A DNA stretch of 64,000 bases from Streptococcus australis (GTDB lineage Bacteria > Bacillota > Bacilli > Lactobacillales > Streptococcaceae): NCBI RefSeq assembly GCF_019930045.1, contig NZ_JAHZQQ010000002.1, positions 1 to 64,000 of the forward strand, in the 5' to 3' direction. Under the pieces are notes generated by a model. That model was given only the letters and a program-made list of their open reading frames with translations, was not told the origin of the DNA and ran no database searches. Made by a program: the position numbers and the translations under genes. Shown here in pieces: positions 19,679 through 28,349 of the stretch (position 1 is its first letter; each line of letters begins with the position of its first letter).

Positions 19679-20580
19679 AGGACCACCCCCACAAACCAAG
19701 CATAAACCAATACAACGAGACTGACGATGCTAATGAATTGGACAATAAAGCGATTGGTCAGATAATTCTTCATCATCAAAAGGTTCTTGACGTCTAGCAT
19801 AGGTCCGATAACCAGAAAGGCTAAAACGGGAGCTAAGCCAAAACTCGAGAGAAGGGAAGAGCCGATAAAGGCGTCCGCCTCACTACACAAGGAGAGGAGG
19901 AAGGAGAGAAGCATAAGGAGGAGTATGGCTAGGAGTGGCGTCGCTGAAATAGAAGTTAGCACGCGAGTTGGCACATAAACCTGAACCACACTGGCAAATA
20001 AACAACCGAAGACCAGATAGCGCCCAGTGTCGAAAAACTCGTCAATGGCCTGCACAAATATTTGGAAGAAGCGTTGGCCAGCAGATAGTTTTGAAAAGTC
20101 ATGAAGATGGACTTCCTTGCGGTTGGCCCGTTGAATAGAAGCTGTTTGGAAAAATCCTAGGAAAATCCCCAGAACAGTCGCTACCAGGATAGAGCCGATT
20201 GCTCGTAAGAGAGCCATTTGAATAGAATTGCCAAAGGCAGAATAAGTGGCAAAGAGGACAATGGGGTTAATAACCGGGGCTGTCACTAGGAAGGGCACAG
20301 CTGTATAGCTAGGCACCTTCTTCTCTAAAAAGCGATTGATGATGGGGACGATACCACACTCACAGGAAGGGAAAATAAAGCCAATCAAGGTCCCAAATAG
20401 AATTCTCCCCCATTTATTTTTGGGAAGGGCTCGGTAGACTTTTTCAGGGGTGATGTAGACATCAATCGCCCCTGAAATGATACTTCCAATTAAAACAAAG
20501 GGAAGGGCTTCAATCATAATCGAAAGAAAAATCGCTCCAGCCTGAAGGACACTGGTTGGCAACTGTTGGAAGAAACTCAT
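19675..20580 (-). CDS. DUF318/ArsP-type permease (YcgR-like)
   Basis: Polytopic permease of 301 residues with about eight hydrophobic segments. The family signature is PSCECGIVPIINRFL at about residues 71-85, a Cys-Glu-Cys motif inside a membrane segment, followed by VPFLVTAPVINPIVL, and later LCSEADAFIGSSLLSSFG. Relatives include methylarsenite exporters (ArsP) and permeases of unknown substrate; without a neighbouring arsenical regulator no substrate should be assumed. It starts with an ATGA overlap with the upstream 48-residue ORF and ends with an ATGA overlap with the TIGR03943 gene, so all three are translationally coupled. Confidence 0.88.
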   Translation of the reverse strand: MSFFQQLPTSVLQAGAIFLSIMIEALPFVLIGSIISGAIDVYITPEKVYRALPKNKWGRILFGTLIGFIFPSCECGIVPIINRFLEKKVPSYTAVPFLVTAPVINPIVLFATYSAFGNSIQMALLRAIGSILVATVLGIFLGFFQTASIQRANRKEVHLHDFSKLSAGQRFFQIFVQAIDEFFDTGRYLVFGCLFASVVQVYVPTRVLTSISATPLLAILLLMLLSFLLSLCSEADAFIGSSLLSSFGLAPVLAFLVIGPMLDVKNLLMMKNYLTNRFIVQFISIVSLVVLVYAWFVGVVL

Positions 20581-20723
20581 TTGTTAGAATCCTTCTGCTC
20601 TTTTTCCCCTGCTGTTTCATTCTTCTTGTCATCTGGTAAAGTGACTTGAGGGGGATCTGGTAAGACAGCAAATTCCTCAAAGAGTTTGTCTAAATCGTCT
20701 GTTTTTGAAAATTTAATCGCCAT
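20577..20723 (-). CDS. small conserved-type protein, 48 residues, first gene of the permease operon
   Basis: A very short ORF supported by position. ATG is preceded by a strong AAGGAGG site, and its TGA overlaps the permease ATG (ATGA). The product starts MAIKFSKTDDLDKLFEEFAV, continues with a Pro/Asp-rich stretch (LPDPPQVTLPDD) and ends in a charged Lys/Glu tail; it has no membrane segment, Cys or signal peptide. It may be the short streptococcal family catalogued as SPJ_0845, but that rests on memory of the N-terminus. Function unknown. Its strong ribosome site could set translation of the whole operon. Confidence 0.75.
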   Translation of the reverse strand: MAIKFSKTDDLDKLFEEFAVLPDPPQVTLPDDKKNETAGEKEQKDSNK

Positions 20724-20749
20724 GATAGGCCTCCTTTTCTTTTTTTCTC

Positions 20750-20758
20750 ATTATATCA
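20750..20758 (-). promoter_or_regulatory. promoter of the 48-aa ORF/permease operon
   Basis: Minus-strand TGATATAAT (extended -10), 27 nt before the small ORF start. Confidence 0.65.
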
Positions 20759-20826
20759 AATTCTCAAAAAAGAGGGGAAAATCAAGTCCAAAAGTAAGAT
20801 GAAAAAGCAGTATAGAAGGCCTTCTA

Positions 20827-20835
20827 TGGTATAAT
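20827..20835 (+). promoter_or_regulatory. tex promoter, extended -10 (predicts leaderless mRNA)
   Basis: TGGTATAAT, then only AGAAGCT (7 nt) before ATG 20843; the expected start point is at the start codon. No good -35. Confidence 0.75.
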
Positions 20836-20842
20836 AGAAGCT

Positions 20843-22969
20843 ATGGAAAAATATGAAAAAATAGCCCAAGAATTGGGCGTCAGTCTCAAACAAATTGATA
20901 CTGTTTTGACCTTGACAGCAGAGGGATCCACCATCCCCTTTATCGCTCGGTATCGAAAAGATGCTACAGGGAATTTAGATGAAGTAGCCATTAAAGCTAT
21001 TATCGACATGGACAAGTCTTTAACAGCCTTAGCCGATCGGAAAGAAACTGTTCTCGCTAAGATTGAAGAGCTTGGGAAACTGACCCCAGCCTTAAAAGAA
21101 GCGATTGAGCAAGCTGAAAAATTGGCGGATGTGGAAGAATTGTATCTTCCCTATAAGGAAAAACGCCGGACCAAGGCAACCATTGCGCGTGAGGCAGGAC
21201 TTTTTCCACTTGCTCGGATGATTCTGCAAGATCAAAAGGACTTGGAAACAGCAGCAGAAGAATTCTTATCAGAAGGATTTCCAACTGTAAAGGATGCAAT
21301 CTCTGGAGCAATTGATATTTTGGTCGAAGCCATTGCAGAAGACCCACAATTGCGCAACCTTACCTATCAGGAGATTCGCAAACACTCTTTGATCACCTCT
21401 AGCTTGAAGGATGAAAGCAAAGACGAGAAGCAAGTCTTCCAAATCTATTATGATTTTTCTGAGAAGATTGCAAACATGCAGGGCTACCGAACCCTTGCCT
21501 TAAACCGTGGAGAGAAATTAGGGGTATTAAAGGTTGGATTTGAGCATCCTGTAGACCGTTTGATTCGTCACTTTGAAGCCCGATTTAAATCGAAGAATAG
21601 CTACATTGAAGAAGTCATTAATCAGGCTCTGAAAAAGAAAATGCTACCAGCAATGGAGCGTCGAATTCGGACAGAACTGACAGAAGTGGCAGAAGATGGA
21701 GCCATTCAGCTTTTCTCTGAAAATCTTCGTCACCTTTTGCTGATTGCTCCCCTCAAGGGGCGCGTGGTCTTGGGATTTGACCCAGCTTTTCGGACAGGAG
21801 CTAAATTAGCTGTTGTCGATCAGACAGGAAAGATGTTGACCACCCAGGTGATTTACCCTGTTGCGCCGGCTAAACCAGCACAAATTGAAGCGGCCAAAGA
21901 AGAACTGAAACGGCTGATTCGTCAATACGGCGTGGAAATCATTGCAATCGGGAACGGGACGGCTAGTCGAGAGAGCGAAGCCTTTGTTGCGGAAGTTCTC
22001 AAGGAAGTTCCAAATGTCAGCTATGTCATTGTGAACGAGAGCGGGGCATCTGTCTATTCAGCTAGTGAATTGGCTCGCCATGAGTTTCCAGAACTGACAG
22101 TTGAAAAGCGTTCAGCCATCTCCATTGCCCGTCGTTTGCAGGATCCACTGGCTGAGTTGGTTAAGATTGATCCAAAATCTATCGGAGTCGGCCAGTACCA
22201 GCATGATGTCAGCCAGAAGAAATTATCTGAAAGCCTTGATTTCGTAGTCGATACCGTGGTAAACCAAGTTGGTGTCAACATTAACACCGCTAGTCCAGCT
22301 CTCTTGTCTCACGTGGCTGGTCTCAATAAAACCATTTCTGAGAACATCGTGAAGTACCGGGAAGAAGAAGGCTTGATCACTTCTCGGGCACAGATTAAAA
22401 AGGTTCCTCGTCTAGGAGCCAAGGCTTTTGAACAAGCAGCTGGTTTCTTACGGATTCCAGAAAGTGAGAATTTCCTCGATCGGACAGGGGTCCATCCAGA
22501 AAGTTACCCTGCAGTGAAGAAGCTCTTTACCTTACTAGGGATTCGGGAAATGGATGAAGAGGCCCAAGCTAAATTGAAACAAATTGACACGGTTTCTATG
22601 GCCCAGGAACTTGAAATTGGCCCTGAAACCTTGAAAGATATTGTCGCAGATCTTCTCAAACCAGGTCGCGATTTACGTGATTCTTTTGATGCTCCTGTCC
22701 TTCGCCAGGATGTTCTTGATTTGAAAGACTTGAAGATTGGTCAAAAACTAGAAGGAGTTGTCCGCAATGTTGTTGACTTTGGAGCCTTTGTCGATATTGG
22801 GATTCATGAAGATGGTTTGATCCACATTTCACAGATGAGCCAGCAATTTATCAAGCATCCAAGTCAAGTTGTTTCAGTTGGTGACCTAGTGACCGTTTGG
22901 GTCTACAAGATCGATTTAGAACGGGAAAAAGTAAATCTTTCCCTCTTGGCACCACATGAATCTGACTAA
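20843..22969 (+). CDS. tex: Tex-family nucleic-acid-binding protein
   Basis: Tex/YhgF-type RNA-binding protein, a bacterial relative of Spt6 linked to transcription and stress tolerance, 708 residues. Domains in order: N-terminal helical HTH region ([12 protein letters not shown] to about 190), the YqgF/RNase H-like domain around [16 protein letters not shown] (about 310-450), helix-hairpin-helix segments including [22 protein letters not shown], and a C-terminal S1 domain (about 633-705; [15 protein letters not shown]). The promoter sits so close that the mRNA is probably leaderless, and no Shine-Dalgarno is present. It overlaps sprT by 14 nt. Confidence 0.95.
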   Translation: MEKYEKIAQELGVSLKQIDTVLTLTAEGSTIPFIARYRKDATGNLDEVAIKAIIDMDKSLTALADRKETVLAKIEELGKLTPALKEAIEQAEKLADVEELYLPYKEKRRTKATIAREAGLFPLARMILQDQKDLETAAEEFLSEGFPTVKDAISGAIDILVEAIAEDPQLRNLTYQEIRKHSLITSSLKDESKDEKQVFQIYYDFSEKIANMQGYRTLALNRGEKLGVLKVGFEHPVDRLIRHFEARFKSKNSYIEEVINQALKKKMLPAMERRIRTELTEVAEDGAIQLFSENLRHLLLIAPLKGRVVLGFDPAFRTGAKLAVVDQTGKMLTTQVIYPVAPAKPAQIEAAKEELKRLIRQYGVEIIAIGNGTASRESEAFVAEVLKEVPNVSYVIVNESGASVYSASELARHEFPELTVEKRSAISIARRLQDPLAELVKIDPKSIGVGQYQHDVSQKKLSESLDFVVDTVVNQVGVNINTASPALLSHVAGLNKTISENIVKYREEEGLITSRAQIKKVPRLGAKAFEQAAGFLRIPESENFLDRTGVHPESYPAVKKLFTLLGIREMDEEAQAKLKQIDTVSMAQELEIGPETLKDIVADLLKPGRDLRDSFDAPVLRQDVLDLKDLKIGQKLEGVVRNVVDFGAFVDIGIHEDGLIHISQMSQQFIKHPSQVVSVGDLVTVWVYKIDLEREKVNLSLLAPHESD

Positions 22970-23408
22970 ATACGTTCAAGAAGTATCGCTGGAAGATTTT
23001 GGTCGCCCATTTCTTCACCAAGCTATCTGGAATCCTCGCTTGCGTTCGACCGGCGGTCGCTTCTTTCCTAAAGATGGCCATCTGGATTTCAATCCCAGAA
23101 TTCTAGAGACATTTGGCTGGGAGATTTTTCGAAAGATTGTCCGCCATGAGTTGTGTCACTACCATCTCTACTATATGAAAAAGGGCTATCGCCATCAGGA
23201 TCAAGATTTCAAGGCCTTACTCAAAAAGGTAGACGGCTTGCGGTATGCCCCTTCAGTTGATAAGGGAAACTATAAGATTTATGTTTGTACGAGCTGTGGG
23301 CAAGAATTCAGGAGAAAGCGGCAGATTGATCTGCAAAAGTACCGCTGTGGGCGGTGTCGAGGACTACTTAAGTATCAAGGAACAATTGATTCAGGAAATC
23401 GGCCTTGA
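22956..23408 (+). CDS. SprT-like zinc metalloprotease-fold protein
   Basis: SprT-like family protein of 150 residues, conserved directly downstream of tex in streptococci. It has the zinc protease motif HELCH at residues 64-68 (HExxH) with a further HQD, and a C-terminal zinc ribbon in the pattern CTSCGQEF...YRCGRCRG. Eukaryotic Spartan relatives cut DNA-protein crosslinks; the bacterial role is not established. It starts inside the tex 3' end, so co-expression is certain. Whether it is an active protease is inferred only from the intact motif. Confidence 0.9.
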   Translation: MNLTKYVQEVSLEDFGRPFLHQAIWNPRLRSTGGRFFPKDGHLDFNPRILETFGWEIFRKIVRHELCHYHLYYMKKGYRHQDQDFKALLKKVDGLRYAPSVDKGNYKIYVCTSCGQEFRRKRQIDLQKYRCGRCRGLLKYQGTIDSGNRP

Positions 23409-23468
23409 GTCGGATGACAGTGACTTGATTTCGGGATATACTGTTCTAAAATAATAGGAGGTAGGCCC

Positions 23469-23744
23469 TTGAATCCAACTTTTTATAAATTACGTCGAGG
23501 CAGAATCGTTTTCGGAGTATTTGCTGGACTAGCGGATCGATTTGGGCTCGATGCAAACCTATTGCGTTTTCTCTTTGTGCTCTTTAGTATCTTTCATGCT
23601 TATGGGCTTGTAGGCTTGGCTATTTATTGCCTGTGTGCCTTCTCCTTGCCGTATAAAGAAGACCTTGAAAGAGAAAAGTATGGCCTCGGACCTCGCAAAC
23701 GGAAGGATGCACAAGTAATCAAAGACGATGATCCATTCTTTTAA
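23469..23744 (+). CDS. PspC-domain small membrane protein
   Basis: Phage-shock-protein-C-domain protein of 91 residues. The motif LRRGRIVFGVFAGLADRFGLDANLLRFLFVLFS is the PspC core (start of the protein to about residue 42), followed by a second hydrophobic stretch (LVGLAIYCLCAFSLP) and a charged tail ending DDDPFF. It starts with TTG, with AGGAGG upstream (23458-23463). PspC proteins answer membrane stress and are often partnered with LiaFSR in Firmicutes, but no such genes are here. It lies 60 nt after sprT and may be co-transcribed with tex-sprT. The next 28 nt lead into repeat copy A. Confidence 0.88.
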   Translation: MNPTFYKLRRGRIVFGVFAGLADRFGLDANLLRFLFVLFSIFHAYGLVGLAIYCLCAFSLPYKEDLEREKYGLGPRKRKDAQVIKDDDPFF

Positions 23745-23772
23745 AGAATTTTCATGAATCGAATAAGAATGT

Positions 23773-23947
23773 GAGGCTGGGACAAAAGTCCTAGCCTCTC
23801 AATTGTCTTTGGATTATCGAGCAAGACGCAGTGGTTGAGTGAGCTCTACTACGCTGATTTCATCAGCTTTTACAGCCCTACTCAACTGTGCGGAGGTGGG
23901 ACGACGAAATCGAATTCTAACGAATTACCGATTTCTGTCCCACTCTC
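23773..23947 (-). repeat. ~175-bp structured dispersed repeat, copy A (minus orientation)
   Basis: Nearly identical on the minus strand to the copies at 30326 and 46893. Contains nested inverted repeats: outer ends GAGGCTGGGACA and TGTCCCACTCTC; an inner pair AGTTGAGTAGGGCT with AGCTCACTCAAC; and a tip hairpin GCTGAT-GAA-ATCAGC. A T7 run follows at 23951-23957, so with the outer ends it can terminate pspC transcription. The rest of the interval to hprK (23958-24096) shows nothing coding. Confidence 0.9.
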
Positions 23948-24096
23948 ATCTTTTTTTATCAAAAGAAGAAACGATTGAAAAATGGGAGAAAAGGATAAAT
24001 AGGGAAATCAAAGGGTACTGGAATGCGTGTGAGAATAATAGCCTCAGTTTCGATACTAAAAAATGATGCTTGAGCAACTCCTCCAAGGGAATAATT

Positions 24097-24105
24097 TGCT
24101 ATAAT
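24097..24105 (+). promoter_or_regulatory. hprK-lgt promoter, extended -10
   Basis: TGCTATAAT 29 nt before hprK; a GGGAGAAG ribosome site precedes the ATG. Confidence 0.7.
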
Positions 24106-24134
24106 AGAAAGAGAAAAGAAAAAGGGAGAAGCCT

Positions 24135-25067
24135 ATGGCAATAACAGTCCGAGATTTAATTAAAAAGCTTCGTTTGAAGGTTATTTATGGCAATGAAAGT
24201 CTCTTTGATAAGGAGATTACAACGGCAGATATTTCACGACCTGGACTTGAAATGACAGGATATTTTGATTACTATACTCCAGAGCGGATTCAATTGGTTG
24301 GGATGAAAGAGTGGTCTTACCTCATCAAGATGACCTCCCACAATCGACACCAAGTATTGAGAAAGATGTTTCAGCCGGAAACGCCCGTACTCATTATCGC
24401 GCGGGATCTAGAGGTTCCTGAAGAAATGCTCCTAGCTGCAGAGGAAAAGCAAATCGCCATTCTAAGCAGTCGCGTTCCAACTAGTCGCTTGTCGGGTGAA
24501 CTATCAAGCTACCTAGATTCTCTCCTTGCTGAACGAACCAGTGTCCATGGAGTATTGATGGATATCTATGGTATGGGGGTTCTCATCCAAGGAGATAGCG
24601 GAATCGGGAAGAGTGAGACTGGGTTAGAACTCGTCAAACGAGGCCATCGATTGGTGGCGGATGACCGAGTAGATGTCTTTGCTCGTGATGAGATGACCTT
24701 GTGGGGTGAGCCTGCTGAAATTCTACGCCATTTGTTGGAGATTCGGGGAGTAGGGATCATTGATGTCATGAGTCTCTATGGTGCCAGTGCAGTGAAAGAT
24801 TCTTCACAGGTTCAAATCGCTGTCTACTTGGAAAACTACACCAAGGAACAAACCTATGATCGTTTAGGAAACAATGCGGAAGAAATTGAGTTCTGTGGAG
24901 TGACCATACCAAGAATTCGCATCCCCGTTAAAACAGGTCGCAATATTTCGGTTGTCATTGAAGCAGCGGCTATGAATTATCGTGCTAAGGAAATGGGATA
25001 TGATGCTACCAAAACCTTTGAAGATCGATTGACCCGGTTGATTGATCAGAATGAGGTGAAAGAATGA
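24135..25067 (+). CDS. hprK: HPr kinase/phosphorylase
   Basis: Bifunctional enzyme that phosphorylates HPr at Ser46 with ATP or pyrophosphate, or removes that phosphate with inorganic phosphate; HPr-Ser-P is the corepressor of CcpA (encoded at 219). The 310-residue protein has the N-terminal regulatory domain, the catalytic His in [11 protein letters not shown], Walker [10 protein letters not shown] at about residues 153-161, the acidic pair in VADDRVDV and the HprK signature [16 protein letters not shown]. It overlaps lgt by 4 nt, as in most Firmicutes. The cluster hprK-lgt-DUF948-YtxH is a single transcription unit closed by the terminator at 26729. Confidence 0.98.
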   Translation: MAITVRDLIKKLRLKVIYGNESLFDKEITTADISRPGLEMTGYFDYYTPERIQLVGMKEWSYLIKMTSHNRHQVLRKMFQPETPVLIIARDLEVPEEMLLAAEEKQIAILSSRVPTSRLSGELSSYLDSLLAERTSVHGVLMDIYGMGVLIQGDSGIGKSETGLELVKRGHRLVADDRVDVFARDEMTLWGEPAEILRHLLEIRGVGIIDVMSLYGASAVKDSSQVQIAVYLENYTKEQTYDRLGNNAEEIEFCGVTIPRIRIPVKTGRNISVVIEAAAMNYRAKEMGYDATKTFEDRLTRLIDQNEVKE

Positions 25068-25846
25068 ATCCTGTGGCTATTCAATTTGGTCCCTTCAGTA
25101 TTCGTTGGTACGCAATTTGTATTGTATTTGGCTTAATCCTAGCGGTCATCCTTGCTATGAAAGAAGCCCCTCGTAAAGGGATAGAGTCAGACGATATCAT
25201 TGATTTCATTCTAATTGCTTTTCCAGTAGCGATTATAGGTGCCCGTCTCTACTATGTTATTTTTCGATGGTCATATTACAGGGAAAATCCAGGAGAGATT
25301 TTTGCCGTATGGAACGGTGGGATTGCTATCTATGGTGGACTCCTTGCAGGGGCTCTAGTCCTCTACCTATTTTCACGCAGTCGTTTGATTGACCCGGTTG
25401 ATTTTTTAGATATCGCGGCACCGAGTGTCATGATTGCTCAAAGCATTGGCCGTTGGGGTAATTTTGTTAACCAAGAGGCTTATGGGGCTATTGTGAAGAA
25501 CTTAGATTACTTGCCTGCTTTCATTCGAGACCAGATGTATATTGATGGGCATTATCGACAGCCAACATTTTTATACGAATCTAGCTGGAATTTACTTGGC
25601 TTTGTGCTCATAATCCTTCTTCGACGGCGTCCATATTTTCTCCGAAAAGGAGAAATCACAGCCTTCTACTTAATCTGGTATGGTTTTGGACGGATGGTCA
25701 TCGAAGGCATGCGAACGGATAGCCTGATGTTCTTAGGATTTCGAGTCTCTCAATGGCTCTCCCTCTTCCTCATTATGTTGGGTCTTGGGATCATTATTTA
25801 TCAAAGGAAAAAGAAGGCGTCCTTTTATCAAATTGAAACAAGTTAA
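25064..25846 (+). CDS. lgt: prolipoprotein diacylglyceryl transferase
   Basis: Transfers diacylglycerol from phosphatidylglycerol to the lipobox cysteine of prolipoproteins, the first step of lipoprotein maturation. The 260-residue, seven-segment membrane protein carries the Lgt signature [13 protein letters not shown], the N-terminal FSIRWYA motif, GARLYYV and the C-terminal [15 protein letters not shown] overlaps the hprK stop by 4 nt. It ends with a basic cytoplasmic tail (QRKKKASFY). Identification is secure. Confidence 0.97.
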   Translation: MNPVAIQFGPFSIRWYAICIVFGLILAVILAMKEAPRKGIESDDIIDFILIAFPVAIIGARLYYVIFRWSYYRENPGEIFAVWNGGIAIYGGLLAGALVLYLFSRSRLIDPVDFLDIAAPSVMIAQSIGRWGNFVNQEAYGAIVKNLDYLPAFIRDQMYIDGHYRQPTFLYESSWNLLGFVLIILLRRRPYFLRKGEITAFYLIWYGFGRMVIEGMRTDSLMFLGFRVSQWLSLFLIMLGLGIIIYQRKKKASFYQIETS

Positions 25847-25857
25847 GGAGAAAAGAA

Positions 25858-26241
25858 ATGTTTATTGAAATTGCCTATGGAATTTTAGGATTGGCTCTGG
25901 TGGCCTTGGTCATCTACTTGATTTTTTTCCTTTCCAAGATTGGAAAGGTTGTGGATGAGACTCAGGTTACGATTAAAACATTGACCTCTGATGTCAATGT
26001 AACCTTGCATCATACCAACGAATTATTAGCAAAAGTCAATGTATTGACAGAAGATTTGAATCAAAAGGTTGCAACCATCGATCCGCTCTTTACAGCGGTA
26101 GCGGATTTGTCCGTATCGGTATCGGATCTTAATGATCAAGCTCGTCAAATTAGTAAAAAAGCCGTTGTAGCGGGTGAAAAGACCATCAAAACGTCAGTTG
26201 GTTTAAAAGCTGCTCGCATGGCTATGAAATTATTTAAATAG
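25858..26241 (+). CDS. DUF948-family single-pass membrane protein
   Basis: A 127-residue protein with one N-terminal transmembrane helix (about residues 3-26; the end faces out or in unpredictably), followed by a long amphipathic helical region with heptad-like spacing (VDETQVTIKTLTSDVNVTLHHTNELLAKVNVLTEDLN), typical of DUF948. It has no catalytic motif. It lies 11 nt after lgt with AAGGAGAAA before the ATG, and it is followed 15 nt later by a YtxH-like protein. The two commonly travel together in Firmicutes and are suspected envelope or general-stress proteins; this is by family, not shown here. Confidence 0.87.
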   Translation: MFIEIAYGILGLALVALVIYLIFFLSKIGKVVDETQVTIKTLTSDVNVTLHHTNELLAKVNVLTEDLNQKVATIDPLFTAVADLSVSVSDLNDQARQISKKAVVAGEKTIKTSVGLKAARMAMKLFK

Positions 26242-26256
26242 GAAAAGAGGTAGAGT

Positions 26257-26727
26257 ATGGGACGTTTATCATCATTATTAATTGGAACGATCACAGGGGC
26301 ATCTGCAGCCTACTTTTTAACGACTAAGAAAGGGAAGGAATTGACAAATAAAGTCAAAGGATTTGTCAAAGAATACCAAGAACACCCACAAGATGTCCAT
26401 GAGTCCGTAAAACAAACTGCAGTAGATTTTTCTAAACAAGCTACAGATGCGATTCAGCAAACCAAGGAGAAGGTAGAAAAAGGAGAAATTACAAAAGAAA
26501 CGGTGATGGAAACCGTTAAAGATAAAACCCAAGAGGTTGTAGACTTCTCCCAAGATGCTATCCAAACGATTAAAGATAAAATTCAACAAAAGACAGGAAG
26601 TCAAGTAGCTCCTTTACTTTCTAAATCAGAGTTAGAAAGTGAAGAAATCGTTTTAGATTTAGAAGATAAGCCAGTAGCTTCAGAAGCAGTAAAAACGACT
26701 GTTGAAGATGATGTAGAAGCCGAATAA
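26257..26727 (+). CDS. YtxH-domain protein
   Basis: A 156-residue protein with the YtxH N-terminus: a glycine-rich single membrane segment LLIGTITGASAAYFLTTKKGKEL, then long charged amphipathic helices with repeating Lys/Glu/Gln blocks (VKQTAVDFSKQATDAIQQTKEKVEKGEI, about 55-115) that may form coiled coil, and a short acidic tail. Bacillus YtxH is a general-stress gene; here it is the last gene of the hprK operon. A perfect-stem terminator follows 1 nt after the stop. Function unknown. Confidence 0.88.
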   Translation: MGRLSSLLIGTITGASAAYFLTTKKGKELTNKVKGFVKEYQEHPQDVHESVKQTAVDFSKQATDAIQQTKEKVEKGEITKETVMETVKDKTQEVVDFSQDAIQTIKDKIQQKTGSQVAPLLSKSELESEEIVLDLEDKPVASEAVKTTVEDDVEAE

Positions 26728-26728
26728 A

Positions 26729-26764
26729 CAAGAACCCTCACCTAGTGGTGAGGGTTCTTGTTTT
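26729..26764 (+). terminator. terminator of the hprK operon
   Basis: 14-bp perfect stem CAAGAACCCTCACC / GGTGAGGGTTCTTG with a 4-nt loop and TTTT. Confidence 0.93.
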
Positions 26765-26794
26765 AATCCTATAGATTAGAAGTCAGAGAATGCT

Positions 26795-26816
26795 AAAAAA
26801 CCTCCCGAAGGAGGCT
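26795..26816 (-). terminator. terminator of the small membrane protein gene
   Basis: On the minus strand: GCCTCC-TTCG-GGAGG followed by T6. Confidence 0.85.
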
Positions 26817-26829
26817 AAAAAATTCATTC

Positions 26830-27126
26830 TTAGTCCTTTTTGCGTTTTAGCTTGAAGATGCGGAAGGCTTGGATACTTCCGAAGCTAGATACAATTGCTA
26901 GGGCAAAAGCAAAGAAGGTATTCATCTTCGTTGATAAAAAGATGAAGCTAAACAAAACGGTTAAGATACAGAAGACAGCAATATTAAGGAAAAATAGTAA
27001 TTCGCTTAATTGCGGAGCTGGTTCAGTATCAAGATTAAAATCATAATTAGTTGTTGTATTCTCTTGTTGAAGAGGGACTTCGAGATAGTCGTAATCTTCA
27101 AACTTTCGTATTTTTCTTGCGGGCAT
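26830..27126 (-). CDS. small two-segment membrane protein (DUF3270-like)
   Basis: A 98-residue protein: a hydrophilic N-terminus (MPARKIRKFEDYDYLEVPLQ) of ~45 residues, then two hydrophobic helices (about 46-66 and 70-87), and a basic tail KLKRKKD. It resembles the streptococcal DUF3270 family. No function is known and no catalytic residues are visible. Its promoter region overlaps a perfect direct repeat matching the VicR/WalR box (27181-27197), making it a candidate VicR target. AGGAGAGAG lies before the ATG. Confidence 0.75.
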   Translation of the reverse strand: MPARKIRKFEDYDYLEVPLQQENTTTNYDFNLDTEPAPQLSELLFFLNIAVFCILTVLFSFIFLSTKMNTFFAFALAIVSSFGSIQAFRIFKLKRKKD

Positions 27127-27153
27127 ATTTCTCTCTCCTAACAGTACTCTCTT

Positions 27154-27162
27154 ATTTTAACA
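27154..27162 (-). promoter_or_regulatory. promoter of the small membrane protein gene
   Basis: Minus-strand TGTTAAAAT (extended -10). The -35 position (27177-27182) abuts the VicR-box-like repeat. Confidence 0.5.
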
Positions 27163-27180
27163 TGTTTTTGAGCTTATAAA

Positions 27181-27197
27181 TGTTACAAAAATGTTAC
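27181..27197. promoter_or_regulatory. candidate VicR/WalR box
   Basis: TGTTAC-AAAAA-TGTTAC is a perfect match to the published TGTWAH-N5-TGTWAH direct repeat. It is placed between two divergent genes, at the -35 of the leftward gene and about 48 nt upstream of the -10 of the rightward gene. Confidence 0.55.
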
Positions 27198-27241
27198 AAT
27201 TTTTACAAAATTAAGAAATTTAAATAGCCAAATTATTTTTT

Positions 27242-27250
27242 TGGTATAAT
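27242..27250 (+). promoter_or_regulatory. promoter of the U32 gene pair, extended -10 (predicts leaderless mRNA)
   Basis: TGGTATAAT, then 7 nt (AGTTTTC) to ATG 27258; no Shine-Dalgarno. Confidence 0.75.
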
Positions 27251-27257
27251 AGTTTTC

Positions 27258-28187
27258 ATGAATAAGATTATTATTACAGCTACAGCTGAGAGTATCGAAC
27301 AGGTTCAAGCCCTTCTAGAAGCAGGGGTAGACCGTATTTATGTTGGTGAAAAAGAGTACGGATTACGACTTCCCCATACTTTTTCGTATGACGAATTAAG
27401 TCGAATTTCTGAGCTGGTTCATGAGGCTGGAAAAGAATTAACAGTAGCCGTCAATGCCTTGATGCACCAAGATATGATGGACAATATCAAACCTTTTTTA
27501 GATTTCCTTGCATCCATTGAGGTGGATTATATTACAGTAGGAGATGCCGGCGTCTTTTATGTATTGAAGCGGGATGGCTACAGCTTTAAAACCATTTATG
27601 ATGCTTCTACCATGGTGACAAGTAGCCGTCAGATCAATTTCTGGGGACAAAAGGCTGGTGCTTCTGAAGCTGTTCTTGCTCGAGAAATCCCATCTGCAGA
27701 GCTCTTCAAGATGCCAGAAATCTTAGAGATTCCTGCTGAAGTATTGGTTTATGGGGCGAGTGTCATTCACCACTCTAAACGTCCTCTCTTGCAAAATTAT
27801 TATAATTTTACTCATATTGATGACGAGAAGACGAGAGAACGTGACCTCTTTCTTGCCGAACCTGGAGATCCAGATAGCCATTACTCCATCTTTGAAGACA
27901 AACATGGAACTCATATCTTTGCCAATAATGACTTGGATTTGATGACCAAACTACCAGAGCTGGTTGAACATGGTTTTACCCATTGGAAGTTGGAGGGAAT
28001 TTACACACCTGGTCAAAACTTTGTGGAAATTGCCAAGTGTTTTGTGAAAGCACGTGAGCTTCTAGAAACTGGGACTTTCACATCTGATCAAGCCTTCTTA
28101 TTGGATGAGCAGATTCACCAATTGCATCCTAAGAATCGTTTCCTTGACACTGGATTTTATGATTACGATCCAGACATGGTTAAATAA
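27258..28187 (+). CDS. peptidase U32 family protein, TrhP1/YrrN-like subunit
   Basis: A 309-residue U32-family TIM-barrel protein (signature GVDRIYVGEKEYGLRLPHTFSYDELSR near the N-terminus). By size and order it corresponds to Bacillus YrrN (TrhP1), which works with YrrO (TrhP2) to hydroxylate uridine 34 of tRNAs using a prephenate-dependent route; older annotations call it a collagenase-like peptidase. The segment VLVYGASVIHHSKRPLLQNYYN corresponds to the cysteine-cluster region of the larger partner but contains no Cys, so this subunit should not bind the iron-sulfur cluster. The mRNA is probably leaderless. The partner gene follows after 159 nt with its own promoter. Confidence 0.85.
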   Translation: MNKIIITATAESIEQVQALLEAGVDRIYVGEKEYGLRLPHTFSYDELSRISELVHEAGKELTVAVNALMHQDMMDNIKPFLDFLASIEVDYITVGDAGVFYVLKRDGYSFKTIYDASTMVTSSRQINFWGQKAGASEAVLAREIPSAELFKMPEILEIPAEVLVYGASVIHHSKRPLLQNYYNFTHIDDEKTRERDLFLAEPGDPDSHYSIFEDKHGTHIFANNDLDLMTKLPELVEHGFTHWKLEGIYTPGQNFVEIAKCFVKARELLETGTFTSDQAFLLDEQIHQLHPKNRFLDTGFYDYDPDMVK

Positions 28188-28225
28188 AGGAGAAAAGCCT
28201 GCCAAAAGTGCGGGCCTTCCTTTTT
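28186..28225 (+). terminator. probable terminator after the first U32 gene
   Basis: AAGCCTGC and GCGGGCCTT arms with wobble pairs and a T5 tail; imperfect. Confidence 0.5.
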
Positions 28226-28269
28226 GGTGATGGTAAAGAATGAGAATTGTCAAAACAATTTCCAAACCA

Positions 28270-28298
28270 TTGCCTTTCGACTGGATTTGCTATAAAAT
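28270..28298 (+). promoter_or_regulatory. promoter of the second U32 gene
   Basis: TTGCCT, 17 nt, TAAAAT. Confidence 0.7.
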
Positions 28299-28349
28299 AG
28301 ACAAGATTGATAATCTAACTAATATACTTGTAATATACTAGGAGATATG

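Noticed and set aside
23839-24066. 75-codon frame MSSTTLISSAFTALLN... and its relative at 30066-30434 (minus)
   Set aside because: Both arise from the shared 175-bp repeat, on different contexts and with no ribosome site; the similar peptides reflect repeat identity, not protein conservation.
27180-27210. Third TTTTAC half site after the VicR box
   Set aside because: Spacing (3 nt) does not fit the N5 direct repeat, and the region is simply AT-rich.
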